Assembly: GCA_963383645.1 (NCBI GenBank)
Contig: OY726565.1
Coordinates: 26,808,966 to 26,872,965, forward strand
Direction: 5' to 3'
Length of the DNA stretch: 64,000 nt
From: Muscardinus avellanarius
Lineage: Eukaryota > Chordata > Mammalia > Rodentia > Gliridae
The notes under the pieces are model-generated. The model was not told the DNA's origin. It worked only from the letters and a program-made list of their open reading frames with translations, and made no database searches. This document shows, in pieces, positions 10,851 through 22,011 of this stretch. A program made the position numbers and the translations under genes. Every line of letters starts with the position of its first letter. The stretch's first letter is position 1.

Positions 10851-12109
10851 TTTAATTTATTTTTTATTGGTGCAATGTATTCATACATCATAGTGGTATA
10901 AAGAAAATACTTTTGTAGACATACATGCACATATCGCCCAGTTAGCCCCTACCCAATCCCCACCCCATTCCCTCCCCATCCCTCCTTCCCATGCTTGGCT
11001 TAGTAGTTGACATCTAGTATTATAGCAATTTATACAATATTAACATTGATAATCTCACATAACAGTTTCATTTGTCTGGTACCAAACTCTTGATGACTTA
11101 AAGATAACATTTCAATATTTCTTTTTGCTTTCTTTCTTACCAGAGAATATTTTTTTCTTTTTTTTTTTTAGGTAAAACTATCATACATTTATTAATTTAT
11201 TTTTCAGAAAAAATCTATCCTGATATGGAATATGGACTCTAGATACCCAAAACAATCTCAAAGAAGAACAAAGCTAGAAGATGTATATTTTCTGATTTCA
11301 AACCATATAAAGCTACAATAATTGAAACAGTGTAGTACTGTTCTAAAGGCAGATATATAAACCATTGGAGCTAAATAAAAGCCTAGAGATAAATTCTTCC
11401 AAACATTGACAAGTTATTTTTGACAAGGTTTCCATGAAGTTTTGGTGGAGGAAATACTAGTCTTTTAACCAAATATTGTTGAAAAATAATAATAAATGAA
11501 AAAGAATAAAATTGGACCGTTACCTAACACATATACAAATATTAACTCAAAATAGATAAAAGACCTAAATATAAATCTTAATACTATAAGCTTTTAGAAG
11601 AAAATCTGGGTTATAAAACCTCACAACATTGAAATTGGAAGTGATTTCTTGGATATGATTTCAATTGCACAGGCAACAAAAGGGTAAATAAACTCCCTAA
11701 AAAATAAAAAAAAATATTGTATATCCAAAGACAATGTAAACAGAGTTAAAAGTATGACCCATTTCTCCCTAACTCTCACATATTAGGGAAAGCATCTGAT
11801 TTCTTATTTTTTGTGCCTGACTAATCTCACTTAGCATAATGTCCTCCAGTTCCATCCATTTCCCTGAAAATGATGTAATTGAGTTTTTTTTGATGGCTGA
11901 GTAAAATTCCATTGTGTACATATCCCACAGTTTTGTAATCCATTCATCTGTTGATGGACATCTTGGCTGGTTCCATAGTTTGGCTATGGTGAATTGTGCA
12001 GCTATGAACATAGATACACATGGATTAGTTTGGTAGTTTGGTTTCTTTTCTTTTGGGTAGATACCCAACAGTATTTTTAATTTAGTATTCATATTTTTTA
12101 ATTTAGTAT
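10851..12109 (-). mobile_element. Chimeric LINE insertion: HAL1-like 3' part plus L1 ORF2 end
   Basis: On the minus strand the 3' end (10851 to about 11745) matches the HAL1-like family: G-rich L1 3' UTR (C-rich at 10947-10986 on plus), then the captured antisense ORF2 piece. At about 11750 it switches to a sense L1 ORF2 C-terminus with the start of its own 3' UTR (about 11755-12073), then AT-rich filler. The 15-base direct repeat TCATATTTCATTTTT flanks the whole unit at 10836-10850 and 12110-12124. This suggests one insertion made from two templates. A nested insertion with a coincidental AT-rich repeat cannot be excluded. Confidence 0.7.
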
Positions 12110-12113
12110 TCAT
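11769..12113 (-). pseudogene. L1 ORF2 C-terminal fragment
   Basis: The 114-codon frame contains the L1 ORF2p C-terminal signature ([53 protein letters not shown]). It lacks endonuclease and reverse transcriptase domains and is not functional. Its N-terminal residues read through the AT-rich filler. Confidence 0.88.
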
Positions 12114-12170
12114 ATTTCATTTTTAAGTGAATATTGTGGAAGAATTTATCAATAGAAATCCATTTTGCAG

Positions 12171-12346
12171 CTGGACATGGTGGCGCACGCTTGTAATCCC
12201 AGTACTTAGGAGGCTGAGTCAGGAAGATTTCAGTTCTTAGTCAGCCTCAGCTACTTAGTGAGGCCTTGTTTCAAAATAAAGAATAAAAAATACAGCTGGG
12301 GGTATACCTCGGAGGTAGAATGCCCCTGGATTCCATCTCTAGTACC

Positions 12347-12405
<59 letters not shown>

Positions 12406-12407
12406 AA
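12171..12407 (+). mobile_element. B1-dID SINE with (GAAA)n tail
   Basis: Subfamily A type. The poly-A tail has become a (GAAA)n microsatellite at about 12347-12406. AAATCCATTTTGCAG before and AAATCCACATTGTGG after form an imperfect duplication. Confidence 0.93.
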
Positions 12408-12455
12408 TCCACATTGTGGCAATCATTAAGTACTATTATTATTATTAGTAGTAGT

Positions 12456-12639
12456 AGTAGTACTGGGATTCCTGAAAACCCTTCTATCTCCGGGCTACAC
12501 TCCTAGACCTATTTTTATACTTTTTTTATTTGGAAACAGGGTCTCTTAAACCAGCGCGGCTGGCTTCGAACCTGCGCGATCCTCCTGTCTCTGCCTCCCA
12601 AGCGCGGGGATTACAAGCGTGCGCCACCTCGCCTGGCAT
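12456..12639 (-). mobile_element. B1-dID SINE, short subfamily C
   Basis: Antisense GTACTGGGATTCCTGAAAACCC marks the altered ID part, and GGTCTCTTAAACCAGCGCGGCTGG the shortened centre. CATTAAGTA flanks it, and a (TAG)n-like tail lies at 12433-12460. Confidence 0.9.
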
Positions 12640-12885
12640 TAAGTATTTTTAAGTGGAAGACAATGGAAATTTCCTGGTGATTGTCAAGTTCACACCTGCC
12701 TATTACAGGGAATATTTCCTCACTTGTCTGAGTTACACTTGTGACTCCACTATGGTGATGTTTCATTTGCTAAATATTTCCAAAGTTTTTTGTCTGTCAT
12801 TTCTTCATCAGTTGTCCAATATGGAACAGAAGAGTTGTAGCTACAAAGGCAAACTGTTGGTTTTAGCACAAATTTTTAATACTTT

Positions 12886-13325
12886 TCATTAGTGCATTAT
12901 AGTCTCACATCACAATGCAGTTCATAGTGATGGTGACATACATACACACAGCACTCAGTGGGCTTCCCCAGGCTCCCTCCCCACTCATCCCCTTCAGGTG
13001 CTGAAATTGACACTAGTATTCTTACTTATGTACATAATGTCCATGGAAGTATTATTATCTAATGTCCCTCTCGTATCCCAATTACTCTTTAGTTTTCACA
13101 TATGAGAGAAAATATATGCCTCTTCACATTTTGTGACTGGCTAATCTTATTTATCATAATGTTTTCAGGTCCACGTATTTTCCTGCAAATGACATGATTT
13201 TGTTTTTTATTGCTAGTAGAATTTTGTTGTGCATATATCTTATCATTTTTAATCCATTCACTTATTGATGGTCACCTAGGTTGGTTCTATAATTTTACTG
13301 TTATGAATTGTTAGCATATACTGAA
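12886..13325 (-). mobile_element. L1 3' end, 5'-truncated, old
   Basis: Plus strand runs from ATTAGTGCATTATAGTCTCACATC through a C-rich 3' UTR (CCCCAGGCTCCCTCCCCACTC) into antisense ORF2 end (TTGATGGTCACCTAGGTTGG). ORF2 is fully decayed. Confidence 0.8.
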
Positions 13326-13367
13326 ATGTTTACTAGAGAAACTGACTTTGTTGATATATATATTAGT

Positions 13368-13572
13368 AGTAGAACCAGGGATTGAACCCAGGGGCATTCT
13401 ACTTCTGAACTACACCCTAGCCTTATTTTTTTTTATTCTTTATTTTTGAAATAGGGTCTCACTAAGTTGTAGAGAACCTCACTAAGTAGTTGAGGTTGGA
13501 TATGATCCTGCAATCCTCCTGTCTTAGCCTCCCAAGTACTGGGATTACAAGCATGTGCCACCATGTTCATCT
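13368..13572 (-). mobile_element. B1-dID SINE
   Basis: Antisense ID end (AACCAGGGATTGAACCCAGGGGC), TTTTGAAATAGGGTCTCACTAAG, ending at GTGCCACCATG. Moderately diverged. Confidence 0.88.
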
Positions 13573-13696
13573 TGTAAAAATACTTTTAAATGCATAAATA
13601 AGGTCTTTTATAAGTCGCTTCATGTGACCTTTGGTAATATGACTAATCACAATGCTATTTTCTGTGTATTTCTTACATTTAAAATACTATCATCTT

Positions 13697-13935
13697 GCCA
13701 GGCATGGTAGCGAATGCTTGTAATCCCAGTACTTTGGAGGCTGAAACAGGAGGATTGCAGGTTCATGGCCAGCCAGCCTCAGCAATTTAGGACTTCTGCA
13801 ACTTAGTAAAACCCTGTTTCAAAGTAAAAATAAAAATAGGGACAGGGGTATAGCTCAGAGATAGTATGCCCCTGAATTTAGTCCCTAATGCCAAAAAAAG
13901 AAGAAGAAGGAGAAGGAGAAGAAGAAGGAGGAAAA
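13697..13935 (+). mobile_element. B1-dID SINE with GAA-rich tail
   Basis: GCCAGGCATGGTAGCGAATGC start, ID part GGGGTATAGCTCAGAGATAG, tail grown into a GAA/GGA purine tract at 13897-13935. Confidence 0.9.
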
Positions 13936-13939
13936 GAGA

Positions 13940-15036
13940 AAACTAGAGATTGCTAAAAGAAAAATTAAGATTGCTTCATCAGTGAGTTGATGTTTTCTGG
14001 ATTCTGATAGTTGAAATGGCTCTGAATTTCCCCATCTTAGACAAATCACACCTCCATGTGATCTCTTTCCAATTCATTGAATCCAATTAATTCATCTGAA
14101 AATGACATCATTAGGAATAATGAAATAATATTTGTATGAGGAAAGAAAAATAATTAGTTCTATTTTTCTTTCTATTTCTGACATGGAAGAGGGAAAATTG
14201 CTTTTGTGAACCACAACATCAGATCCTTGTAACTTTCTTTTTATGCAACTGGTATATTTTCTGATTTCTCGAGTCCAACCCTGCAGTTTTCTCATTGTAT
14301 GATACATTTATGACAAGAATCTTTTATATGCATATGAAGGAACATAGGAAAGTATAGAAAACGTTGGTGATGAGCACACTTGATTCCATTCTTCATTTTA
14401 TATTGGGTCACAATCCCTCAGGGAAAAAAAATTCTTTTAGAATTAAATATTAGAAATTTTGTTTTCTCTGAAATGAAATCTCTGTAACTTATTTCTTCAA
14501 CTACTAAGATGCTCAGAACTCCATTTTATAGCTCAATTTAGCAAGATATTATGGCCTAAATCATTGTCATTTAAATTATTTATTAATTTTTATTTGTGGT
14601 GACTAGACCCTGTAATGTTGCCCATGTTTGTCTGGGACTTCTGGGTTCAAGTGGTCCTTCTGCTCAGCCTCCCTAGGAGCTGAGGCTACTAGCACAGGCC
14701 ACAGCCCCTAACTCAATGCTATAATTTTTAAATAAACATAATCTTTACCCAGTTTATTACTTTTCATTTATACACTCTTAGTTTATATTTATATGTGTGC
14801 ATTATTTAATCTATTCTAAATATTTTATGGAATCAGATTAAATATAAATGAATGGATAGCATATCCTTCAGACATACATAGACCCAAGGGATGATTAGCT
14901 GAATATAGCTATGTATAGGGAGGAGTATACAAAGCTCTTGCTAGGATTTTCCTTACAGAGGAATAGGAATTTGATTCACCAGGTACAACAACATCTCTAA
15001 ACTTTTCTCAAAGAGGCATTGAGAAAAAAGAAAAGT
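13940..15036. other. AT-rich DNA with one old B1-like monomer
   Basis: A decayed antisense B1/FLAM-like piece lies at about 14590-14712 (GACCCTGTAATGTTGCCCATG through CTCAGCCTCCCTAGGAGCTG). The 71-codon minus frame at 14092-14307 has no recognised domain. Confidence 0.45.
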
Positions 15037-15038
15037 AA

Positions 15039-15234
15039 GCCAGGCGTGGTGCACATGCTTGTAATCCCCACACTTGGGAAGCAGAGACAGGAGGATGGTG
15101 GAGGTTCAAAGCCAGCCTCACTGGCTAAGAGACCCTGTTTCCAAATAAAACATAAAATAGTTCTGGGAGTGTAGCCCGGAGGTAGAAGTGTTCCATTCCC
15201 AGTACCACCAAAAAAAAAAAGAAAGAAAGGAAGG

Positions 15235-15282
<48 letters not shown>

Positions 15283-15290
15283 AAGAAAAG
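15039..15290 (+). mobile_element. B1-dID SINE, subfamily C, with (GA)n tail
   Basis: GCCAGGCGTGGTGCACATGC start, shortened centre (CTCACTGGCTAAGAGACCCTG), GTCTGGGAGTGTAGCCCGGAGG-type ID part. The tail is a compound GAAA/GA microsatellite at about 15213-15290. Confidence 0.9.
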
Positions 15291-15786
15291 TTATAGAATG
15301 GGGAAATGTATTACTTTTTGTATTTTTATATCATAAGGTTATATTTAAAAGATTTCTCTTGAGTGAGATATTGACTTAAAGCTTACAGAACTTTATCTCA
15401 GCAGTTTGGTTTTGCTTTCTAAGATAATTTTTGATTACCTGGAAGTTCCAGGTTCAAAACATCAAAAATCCTTTTAAAAATCATGTATTCTATATAAATG
15501 TAGAGCTTATAGTCTGTGGTAGCATCGGCTCTCCAGGCCAATAGGTCAGCATGCAGGAGGCTTTTTGTGGAATAGGAAGGTTTCAGGGGTAAGTGGTAGA
15601 AAACTCACCAACAGAACTATTAGAATAAATTTAGTATCTCACATAATTAAAACTCCACAACTTCAAGGAAATAAAAGTCAAGGTGGTCCTCACTGACAAA
15701 GGAGGGAGCAAAAGTGGAGATAAAGGTCCTATATCAACAGGAGGGATGTGGAGAGATTTATTAGAAGAAAAGACACAAACATATAG

Positions 15787-15985
15787 CCTGGTGTGGTGGA
15801 GCATGCCTATAATCCCAAGATAAGTGGGAGGCCGAGACAGGAGGATAGCAAGTTCAAGGCCAGCCTAAGCAATTTAGCGAGACTCTGGCTTACAACAATA
15901 AAGGAAAAAAATTTTGGATATATAGCTTAGTAGCAGAGAGTCCCTGTGTTAAATTTTTAGTACTACAAAATAATAATTTGTAAAT
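15787..15985 (+). mobile_element. B1-dID SINE, diverged
   Basis: GCCTGGTGTGGTGGAGCATGCC, GTGGGAGGCCGAGACAGGAGG; ID part decayed to TATAGCTTAGTAGCAGAGAG. Confidence 0.8.
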
Positions 15986-15989
15986 GATA

Positions 15990-17455
15990 AACAGCAAAAC
16001 TCAAAATAATAATGATTATCAAAATTACTGAGGTGTCAAGAAAAGGATTATAGTAAGAGAAAACCTCTTTTTACAGAGGTTAGAAATAAAAATATAGAAA
16101 TATGTTTATAACTTTATTATTTAAACTTCATTGCTTTAAAACAATACATTTCCTGAATTCCCCTGGGTTCCATCCCCAGACCTGCAAAAAACAAACAAAC
16201 AAACAAAAAAACCCCCCAAATACATTTCCTTTAGCTCTCTATAAGCAGATCTGGTCAGAAGACTTTTTCTTTTGAGGAGAATGTTGCAATTGAGAATGAG
16301 GGTTGTAGTCTTTATTGATTTTTGTGAATATTTTTTAGATGAAAATTATTGATATACAAAAATTCTTAACATGAATTTAAGAATAAATGTAGATTATAAT
16401 ATATATTGGTAAACCACAATTCTAAAATATGTAGAGAATGATAAAATGAAGTTTAGGACTCCATTGTGCTAAAATATGAACATTAGTTAGGAATATAGAC
16501 AGTGGCCTTAAGAAAGCAAATGAATATACAATGAAATTATTTTATGCACTTCATAGTCTATTTGTGATGTAGTAGATTTTGTGTGTGTATTCACTTGAGA
16601 ACAATTGTGCCTTTGGGTCCCACAAAATCTAGGGCAGATTGGGTATGGAGAGAATACTTTCTAAATGCCTATTTGTATTTTGACCAAGTAATTGTATCAT
16701 TTAAAACTGTTTGACTCAGCACACAGGAAAACTCAATAGAAAATGTGCTCAATTGTGAGTTTTATAGCTTGAGAGAAGAATGAAAATTATGGAGAAGCTT
16801 CTGTGGAAAGTTACAAAAGGAATTAGAAATCTCGAACACAGATGATTTGAGGAATTGTTATTTTTGAGTTTTTGAGGCTCCAGATTTTCAGATATCATTA
16901 TTTACTTTCTGTGAAAGTGAAGGCAACTTTGGGCCCACTGTGGATGTTGGAGATCTGTTAGAAATGTTTATCTTGGACAAGAGGGACACCAATTTGTTGG
17001 GCTTTCAGGCTATGCAGTGAACTCTCAGAGGCAAGGACAAATATTATTAATATAAATCATGAAGGAAGAAAAAGGTATGTATGTATGTGTGTATGTATAA
17101 AGGAGTAAGCTGAATAAATAACTGCCGAGAGACAGAGATAAAAAAAAAAAAACCAAGCCTGGAGTAATTAAAGAAGCACAACAGAAGTATATAACCACTG
17201 TCAAAGTATGATGTTCCATTCGAGTATGTGTTTTATAATACAGCGTCACTGGAGACTGTATTTATGGAAACGACCTGAACTCTATCCAAAGCATTCTTGT
17301 GTAGATGACATCTTTCTAAAATTGTCTGAAACTGATATGATAATAATAAATATTTTTCATATACTTTTTTCCCATTTGGAAAGCACCTTCACATGTATGT
17401 TAGAGCCTCAGAGCTTTTCCTTGAGGTGATTTATCTTGGTGTAGTATTTAGTCTA
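15990..17455. other. AT-rich DNA with one stub SINE
   Basis: Apart from the stub at 16156-16216, no repeat or coding hallmark is recognised. Frames at 17025-17249 and 17208-17429 overlap on opposite strands and have no domain. Confidence 0.5.
16156..16216 (+). mobile_element. Extremely 5'-truncated SINE stub
   Basis: Only about the last 25 bases of the ID part (CCCCTGGGTTCCATCCCCAG) plus an AAAC-rich tail remain. The flanks AATACATTTCCT at about 16143 and about 16219 look like a target-site duplication, so it is a genuine short insertion. Confidence 0.7.
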
Positions 17456-17460
17456 AACAA

Positions 17461-17674
17461 CTTTTTTTTTTCTTTTGGTGCTGGTGATAGAACCCAGGTA
17501 CATCCTAACTCCGAGATTTACCCCCAGCCCTATTTTATTTGTTATTATGAAACAGTATCTCACTAAGGTGCCGAGGGTCTCCCTACATTTCTGAGGCTGG
17601 CTTTGAACCTGTGATCCTTCTGTTTCAGCCTCCCAAATTCTGGGACCCCAGGCATGTGCCACCACACCCAGTTT
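17461..17674 (-). mobile_element. B1-dID SINE
   Basis: Antisense (GGTGCTGGTGATAGAACCCAGG, TATGAAACAGTATCTCACTAAG, GTGCCACCACACCC). Diverged in the middle. Confidence 0.88.
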
Positions 17675-17844
17675 AAAGGACAAATTTGAGTTCTACCACT
17701 TCAACAGGACTCAACCAGTCCACAAATTCCTCTTTGTAGCCTCTAAATAAGGATGATAATAATTATGGATGTTTTATTTATCTCTTTACTGTGTTGTTAT
17801 ATAAGTATGAAGCAGCCAATTTGTGTGAACATATTTACAGACCT

Positions 17845-18000
17845 TTATGTGGGCCACCAATATTCTTACTAGCATAGGTTTTATTCTACTTTATGGAGAA
17901 TGGAAAGAATTAAGAGGTAATTAACCCAGTTAGATAAGGTTGGGCCCATAGCCTCTGGACCCTGGGTTTCCTAATCACTCCCCAGTGTTCCACACTGCTT
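17845..18000 (-). mobile_element. MIR-like fragment
   Basis: Antisense MIR order: ATTCTACTTTATGGAGAATGG, AATTAAGAGGTAATTAACCC, CCTGGGTTTCCTAATCAC, CCAGTGTTCCACACTGC. Confidence 0.5.
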
Positions 18001-18005
18001 TGATT

Positions 18006-18009
18006 GATC

Positions 18010-18041
<32 letters not shown>

Positions 18042-18243
18042 TGGTGGTACTAGGGATGGAACCCAGAGGATTTCTACCTCCGGGCTATACTCCCAGACCT
18101 TTTTTATATTTTATTTGGAAACAGGATCTTGCTAAGTTGCTGAGAGCCTCACTAAGTAGCTGAGGCTGGCTTCGAACCTGTGCGATCCTCCTGTCTCAGC
18201 CTCCCAATCACGGGGATTACAAGCGTGCGCCACCACGCCCGGC
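18006..18243 (-). mobile_element. B1-dID SINE, subfamily B
   Basis: (TTTTG)n tail then GGTGGTACTAGGGATGGAACCC, GGCTTCGAACCTGTGCGATCC, ending CACCACGCCCGGCC. Flanked by TTGATTG on both sides. Confidence 0.94.
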
Positions 18244-18454
18244 CTTGATTGGTAATTTGAATGGTGGTCAATAAATGGAAAAATAGAATAATCTGTTGGC
18301 TTCCTCCACTTATCTTTTGAACTGAAGAGTTAGACTAGTTGAACACCAAGGCCTTCCCTGTAAATCCTATAATAATCAAGTACTTGGTTCTCCAACTGCC
18401 TCAAGGGTCTTTCTTGCTCTAGAGGAACACAGGTGACCAAAGTAATAGTTAAAG

Positions 18455-19975
18455 AGCTCTGTATATTCTGGATGATTGCCATTCTAACTGGAGTTATATG
18501 GATCTCAGTGTTGTTCTGATTCACATTTCCTTGATTGCTAGTCATGTTGAGCATGCATACATATATATGTGTGTGTATGTGTCTATACATGTATATGTAT
18601 ACATGTGCATACACATTTACATGTGTATATGCATATAAACACACACATGCAGTTCTTCTTTCGGGAAGTATCTATTCAATTCAGTTGCCCATTTTTAAAA
18701 CTGTGTTATTTGTGGTTTTGGTTCAAGTTCTTTGTGTTCATTATATATCCTAAGTATTAGTCCTCTATCAGAGAAGTAGCTGGCATTCTGTCGTCTCTTT
18801 TTTCAAACTGTTTCCATTCCTATTCAGCTTTGTAATTTGATGCCATCCCATTTACTGATTCTTGATCTTACTTCCTGAACTTTAGGGGTCTTACTGAGGA
18901 AATCTCTACCATTGCCTATATGTTGGAGAGTAATTAACAATAAAATGGTGGACAAGTTGTAGGGGAAAAAGGAACTCTCATGTACTATTTATGGGATCAT
19001 AAATTAGTGTAGTCATTGTGGAATCAGTGTGGAGGTTCCTCAAAATACTAGAAATGGAACCACCAGAAGACCTAAGCAAATCACTCCTCTGTAGCTTTCT
19101 AAAAGAATTTAAGTTAGAATACTATAGTGATACATGCAAAACTATATTTATAGCAGCACAATTTACAATAGGCAGTTTATGAAACCAACCTAGGTATCTG
19201 AATGGATAAATGGATGGATGGATGGATGGATGGATGGATAAATAGATGAAGAAAATGTGGCATAAACACAATGAATTTTTACTCAGCCATAAAGAATAAC
19301 AAAATTATATCATTTGCAGGATAACGGATGGAACTAGAGAATATTATGCTAAGTGAGATCAGCCAGCCTCAGAAAATCAAAAGTCAGCTGGGCGTAGTGG
19401 CACACGCTTGTAATCCCCCATGCTTGGGAGGTGGAGACAGGAGGATCACGCATGTTTGAAACCAGCCACACTGGCTTAAGAGACCCTGTTTCTAAACAAA
19501 AATATAAAAAATAGGTCTGGGAGTGTAGCCTGGAGGTAGAAGGGCTTCCAGGAACCCCAGTACCACCAAAAAAAAAAAAGAAAGAAAGAAAGAAAGAAAG
19601 AAAAAAGAAAAAAGAAAATCAGAAGTCTTATTTTCTCTCATTCATGAAATCTTGAGAGAAAATAGGAAACAAAAGGGACTTCAATTAAATGAAGAGAGAG
19701 ACCAGTAGAATAGTAGGAGGGGATTAAAGGAGGGAGCTGGGGAGGAGGGAAAACAAGGTACAAGGAAAGAACAGGTCATATAGTTCAAATATGTCCATAT
19801 ATGAAAGTATCACTATTAATTTCACTTATGTGTGGGGAGGTAGGAGAAGGGAGCAGGGGGATACTGAGAGAACTACACCAAGTGATGTGTATATGCTTTA
19901 ATGTATCACTTTGAATCTCACTATTATATGTAATTATAATGCACCAATAAAAGTGTATAAATGCACATATATGTC
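18455..19975 (+). mobile_element. Old L1 with 5' inversion
   Basis: 18455-18925 is antisense L1 ORF2 (for example GCCATTCTAACTGGAGTTA, AGTCCTCTATCAGAGAAGTAG). From about 18930 the same element reads in sense through the ORF2 end (CAGCCATAAAGAATAACAAA, GATGGAACTAGAGAATATTATGC) to a 3' UTR ending TGCACCAATAAAA. An inverted 5' part joined to a sense 3' part is the usual product of twin priming. It contains a TG/TA-rich microsatellite (18565-18645), a GGAT repeat (19201-19245) and a younger SINE. Confidence 0.8.
19386..19612 (+). mobile_element. B1-dID SINE, subfamily C, inside an L1
   Basis: GCTGGGCGTAGTGGCACACGC start, CACACTGGCTTAAGAGACCC centre, GAAGGGCTTCCAGGAACCCC in place of the usual ID B box. 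AAAATCAAAAGTC and AAAATCAGAAGTC flank it. Confidence 0.93.
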
Positions 19976-19998
19976 CAATAAAAAGTGCATAGACATAC

Positions 19999-19999
<1 letters not shown>

Positions 20000-20040
<41 letters not shown>
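20000..20040. repeat. (TG)n microsatellite
   Basis: Uninterrupted TG run just beyond the L1 tail. Confidence 0.95.
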
Positions 20041-20041
<1 letters not shown>

Positions 20042-20309
20042 AAAAACAGCATTTCCCTTGCTCCTGAGAGAAGAGAAGGGGCAGAGAACCAAGCAGATGA
20101 TATGAGGTTAGGAACTGTAATTCATGAAGCAGTTTATAAATATTTTCTGAATGTGGGAATATAAAAGATGTGAAGAATTTCTAAGTTTTCAGTGCAAGTT
20201 TTCAGTGAAATAGAAAAAATAAAACTAAAAAAAAAAAAACACAGACAAATGAAAACGGGCTTAATTATACTTGAGATTCCTTTATCTTAATAGTGCTAAA
20301 GACTTCCGG

Positions 20310-20322
20310 GAAGATGGCGACT
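20310..20322 (+). promoter_or_regulatory. YY1-like motif at the element's 5' end
   Basis: GGAAGATGGCGAC lies within 25 bases of the 5' terminus. It matches the AAGATGGC core bound by YY1 in primate L1 5' UTRs, where it helps fix the start site. Equivalent motifs occur at the 5' ends of the other two long copies and of the 34-40 kb L1. Confidence 0.5.
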
Positions 20323-21047
20323 TAGAAAAGCGGGGCATAAGAGCCCCGCTAACAACCAATCTCCATTACCACAAAATCAGCGCCTTTCATAGCTAGAAAA
20401 CACCATCACCAGTGAAACAAAAAATCACCAGGCTCCAGAGAGAAAGCAGACTGAGAACAGAGCCACAGAGGAGATAACCGGCCTCACGCCTGAGGACGCG
20501 GCAGACGCGGCAGCAGCGCCATACTGCCGGCGGCACCGGCAAATTCACAGGACGGCTACAGCAAGCCGAGGTGAGCCACTGCAGAACAGCCAGGAGGGAT
20601 TTCTCTGCGCAGAGAGCATCTAAAGCTCCCAGTGGCCGAGCTCAGCACACGCTGCAGGGATTCAGAGTGGAAATCAAAACCAAGAAGAAAAACACCAGCC
20701 CCACAGCCGAGGGCGTAGCAGCGGCGCCATATTGCCACCGGCGGCAGCAGCACCGAATTCAGTGAGGCCAGTACAGCTACATCTGCGTACTCAAGAACAG
20801 TGAGTCAAATTGCGGGCCACAGAGGAGAAATCCCAGTACTATACTCCCTGGGACTTGACCCAGTGGGAGAGGGGCGGTGGCAGAGATATCACACCATAGG
20901 AGAACGTGCAACCTGGCACCCCCCACAGTCTAAAGCAGCCTCTATCGACTCTCTGGGTCGGAGACTCTGTGATAAAACCCAGTAAAGGAGTAGTGGGGTC
21001 TGAGATACTACTGACTCGAGATCCAGAACACCTTAAGTGAAGTCATA

Positions 21048-21971
21048 GTGACCCAAGGGAAGAACCCAGAGAAGGCACAAACATCCGAAATCATGGGAAA
21101 GAGGAATAATACTGGAGCAATAAATGCCCACAACCCCACAACATCAGAACCCGATAAAACTGAAAATCAGAGGTTTATAGAAGATCAAATCAGGAAAATA
21201 ACTGTAGAAATAATAGAGGTGCTTCAAAAAGAACTCAGAGAGAGCCAAAAAGAGATAAAGGATGCAATTAATGAAGTAAAGGCCTCAATTCAAAGCACAA
21301 ACAACCGATTAGACCACATGAAGAACAGAATCTTGCTCTTAGAAGATGAGCAATCCAAAAATGAACGCATAGTTTCTAATCTAGAAAAAAATATTCGACA
21401 GCAGGAATCTGATATTGAAGAAATATGGGCCCATTTTAAGAGAGCTAACCTAAGAATAATTGGAATAGAGGAGGGAAAAGAAAGTGAAACCAAAGGGATC
21501 AACAATCTCTTCAAGGAAGTAATAGCAGAAAATTTTCCAGACATAGAGCAAGAGGTTGATACACAGGTCCAGGAAACTTATAGAACTCCCTTTAGACAGG
21601 ATCAGAGAAGAGGATCCCCACGCCACATAATTGTCAAAATGACCAATGTGGAAGCCAAGCAGAAAATCTTAAAGGCAACAAAAGCAAAGGGCCAAGTGAC
21701 ATTCAGAGGCAAACCAATTAGAATCACTCCAGACTTCCCAAACCAAGTTATGAGAGCCAGATGGGCTTGGAGTAACATATTCCAAACTCTGAAAGAAAAC
21801 AACTTCCAGCCAAAAATTTCCTACCCAGCAAAACTTTCTATCAAATTAGATGGAGAAATAAGAAGCTTCCATGACAGACAGAAACTGAAGGAATTTATGT
21901 CTTCAAAACCAGCACTAGAGAAAATACTCAAAGAGATTAACTACAAAGAAGAAATAGGTAACACACTCTAG
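21048..21971 (+). CDS. L1-type ORF1 protein (RNA-binding chaperone), intact 307 codons
   Basis: L1 ORF1p is a trimeric RNA-binding nucleic-acid chaperone that coats its own mRNA in the cytoplasm and is needed for retrotransposition. Here residues about 45-125 have the heptad-like, Glu/Lys/Gln-rich pattern of the trimerising coiled coil (IQSTNNRLDHMKNRILLLED). The RRM domain follows (NLRIIGIEEG at about 133-142, then IIVKM). The C-terminal domain carries GKPIRITPDFPNQVMRAR and NFQPKISYPAKLS, matching conserved mammalian ORF1p blocks. It is slightly shorter than human ORF1p (338 residues), mainly at the N terminus. The start sits in GTGACCCAAGG context, and the same Met opens the homologous frame in copy A. 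No stop or frameshift is seen, unlike the other copies here. No ORF2 follows. It is either a recent insertion or an ORF1 kept functional in its source. Confidence 0.85.
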   Translation: MTQGKNPEKAQTSEIMGKRNNTGAINAHNPTTSEPDKTENQRFIEDQIRKITVEIIEVLQKELRESQKEIKDAINEVKASIQSTNNRLDHMKNRILLLEDEQSKNERIVSNLEKNIRQQESDIEEIWAHFKRANLRIIGIEEGKESETKGINNLFKEVIAENFPDIEQEVDTQVQETYRTPFRQDQRRGSPRHIIVKMTNVEAKQKILKATKAKGQVTFRGKPIRITPDFPNQVMRARWAWSNIFQTLKENNFQPKISYPAKLSIKLDGEIRSFHDRQKLKEFMSSKPALEKILKEINYKEEIGNTL

Positions 21972-22011
21972 AACTAGAGAAACATGATTTTCCATCCAAC
22001 AGACAACTAAG

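Noticed and set aside
12347..12406. Regularly spaced repeats as a CRISPR-like array
   Set aside because: Simple (GAAA)n microsatellite in the tail of a SINE; the DNA is mammalian and no repeat-spacer structure exists.
18330..18760. Overlapping frames of 63-104 codons with His/Tyr/Val-rich stretches
   Set aside because: Produced by a TG/TA-rich microsatellite inside antisense L1 sequence.
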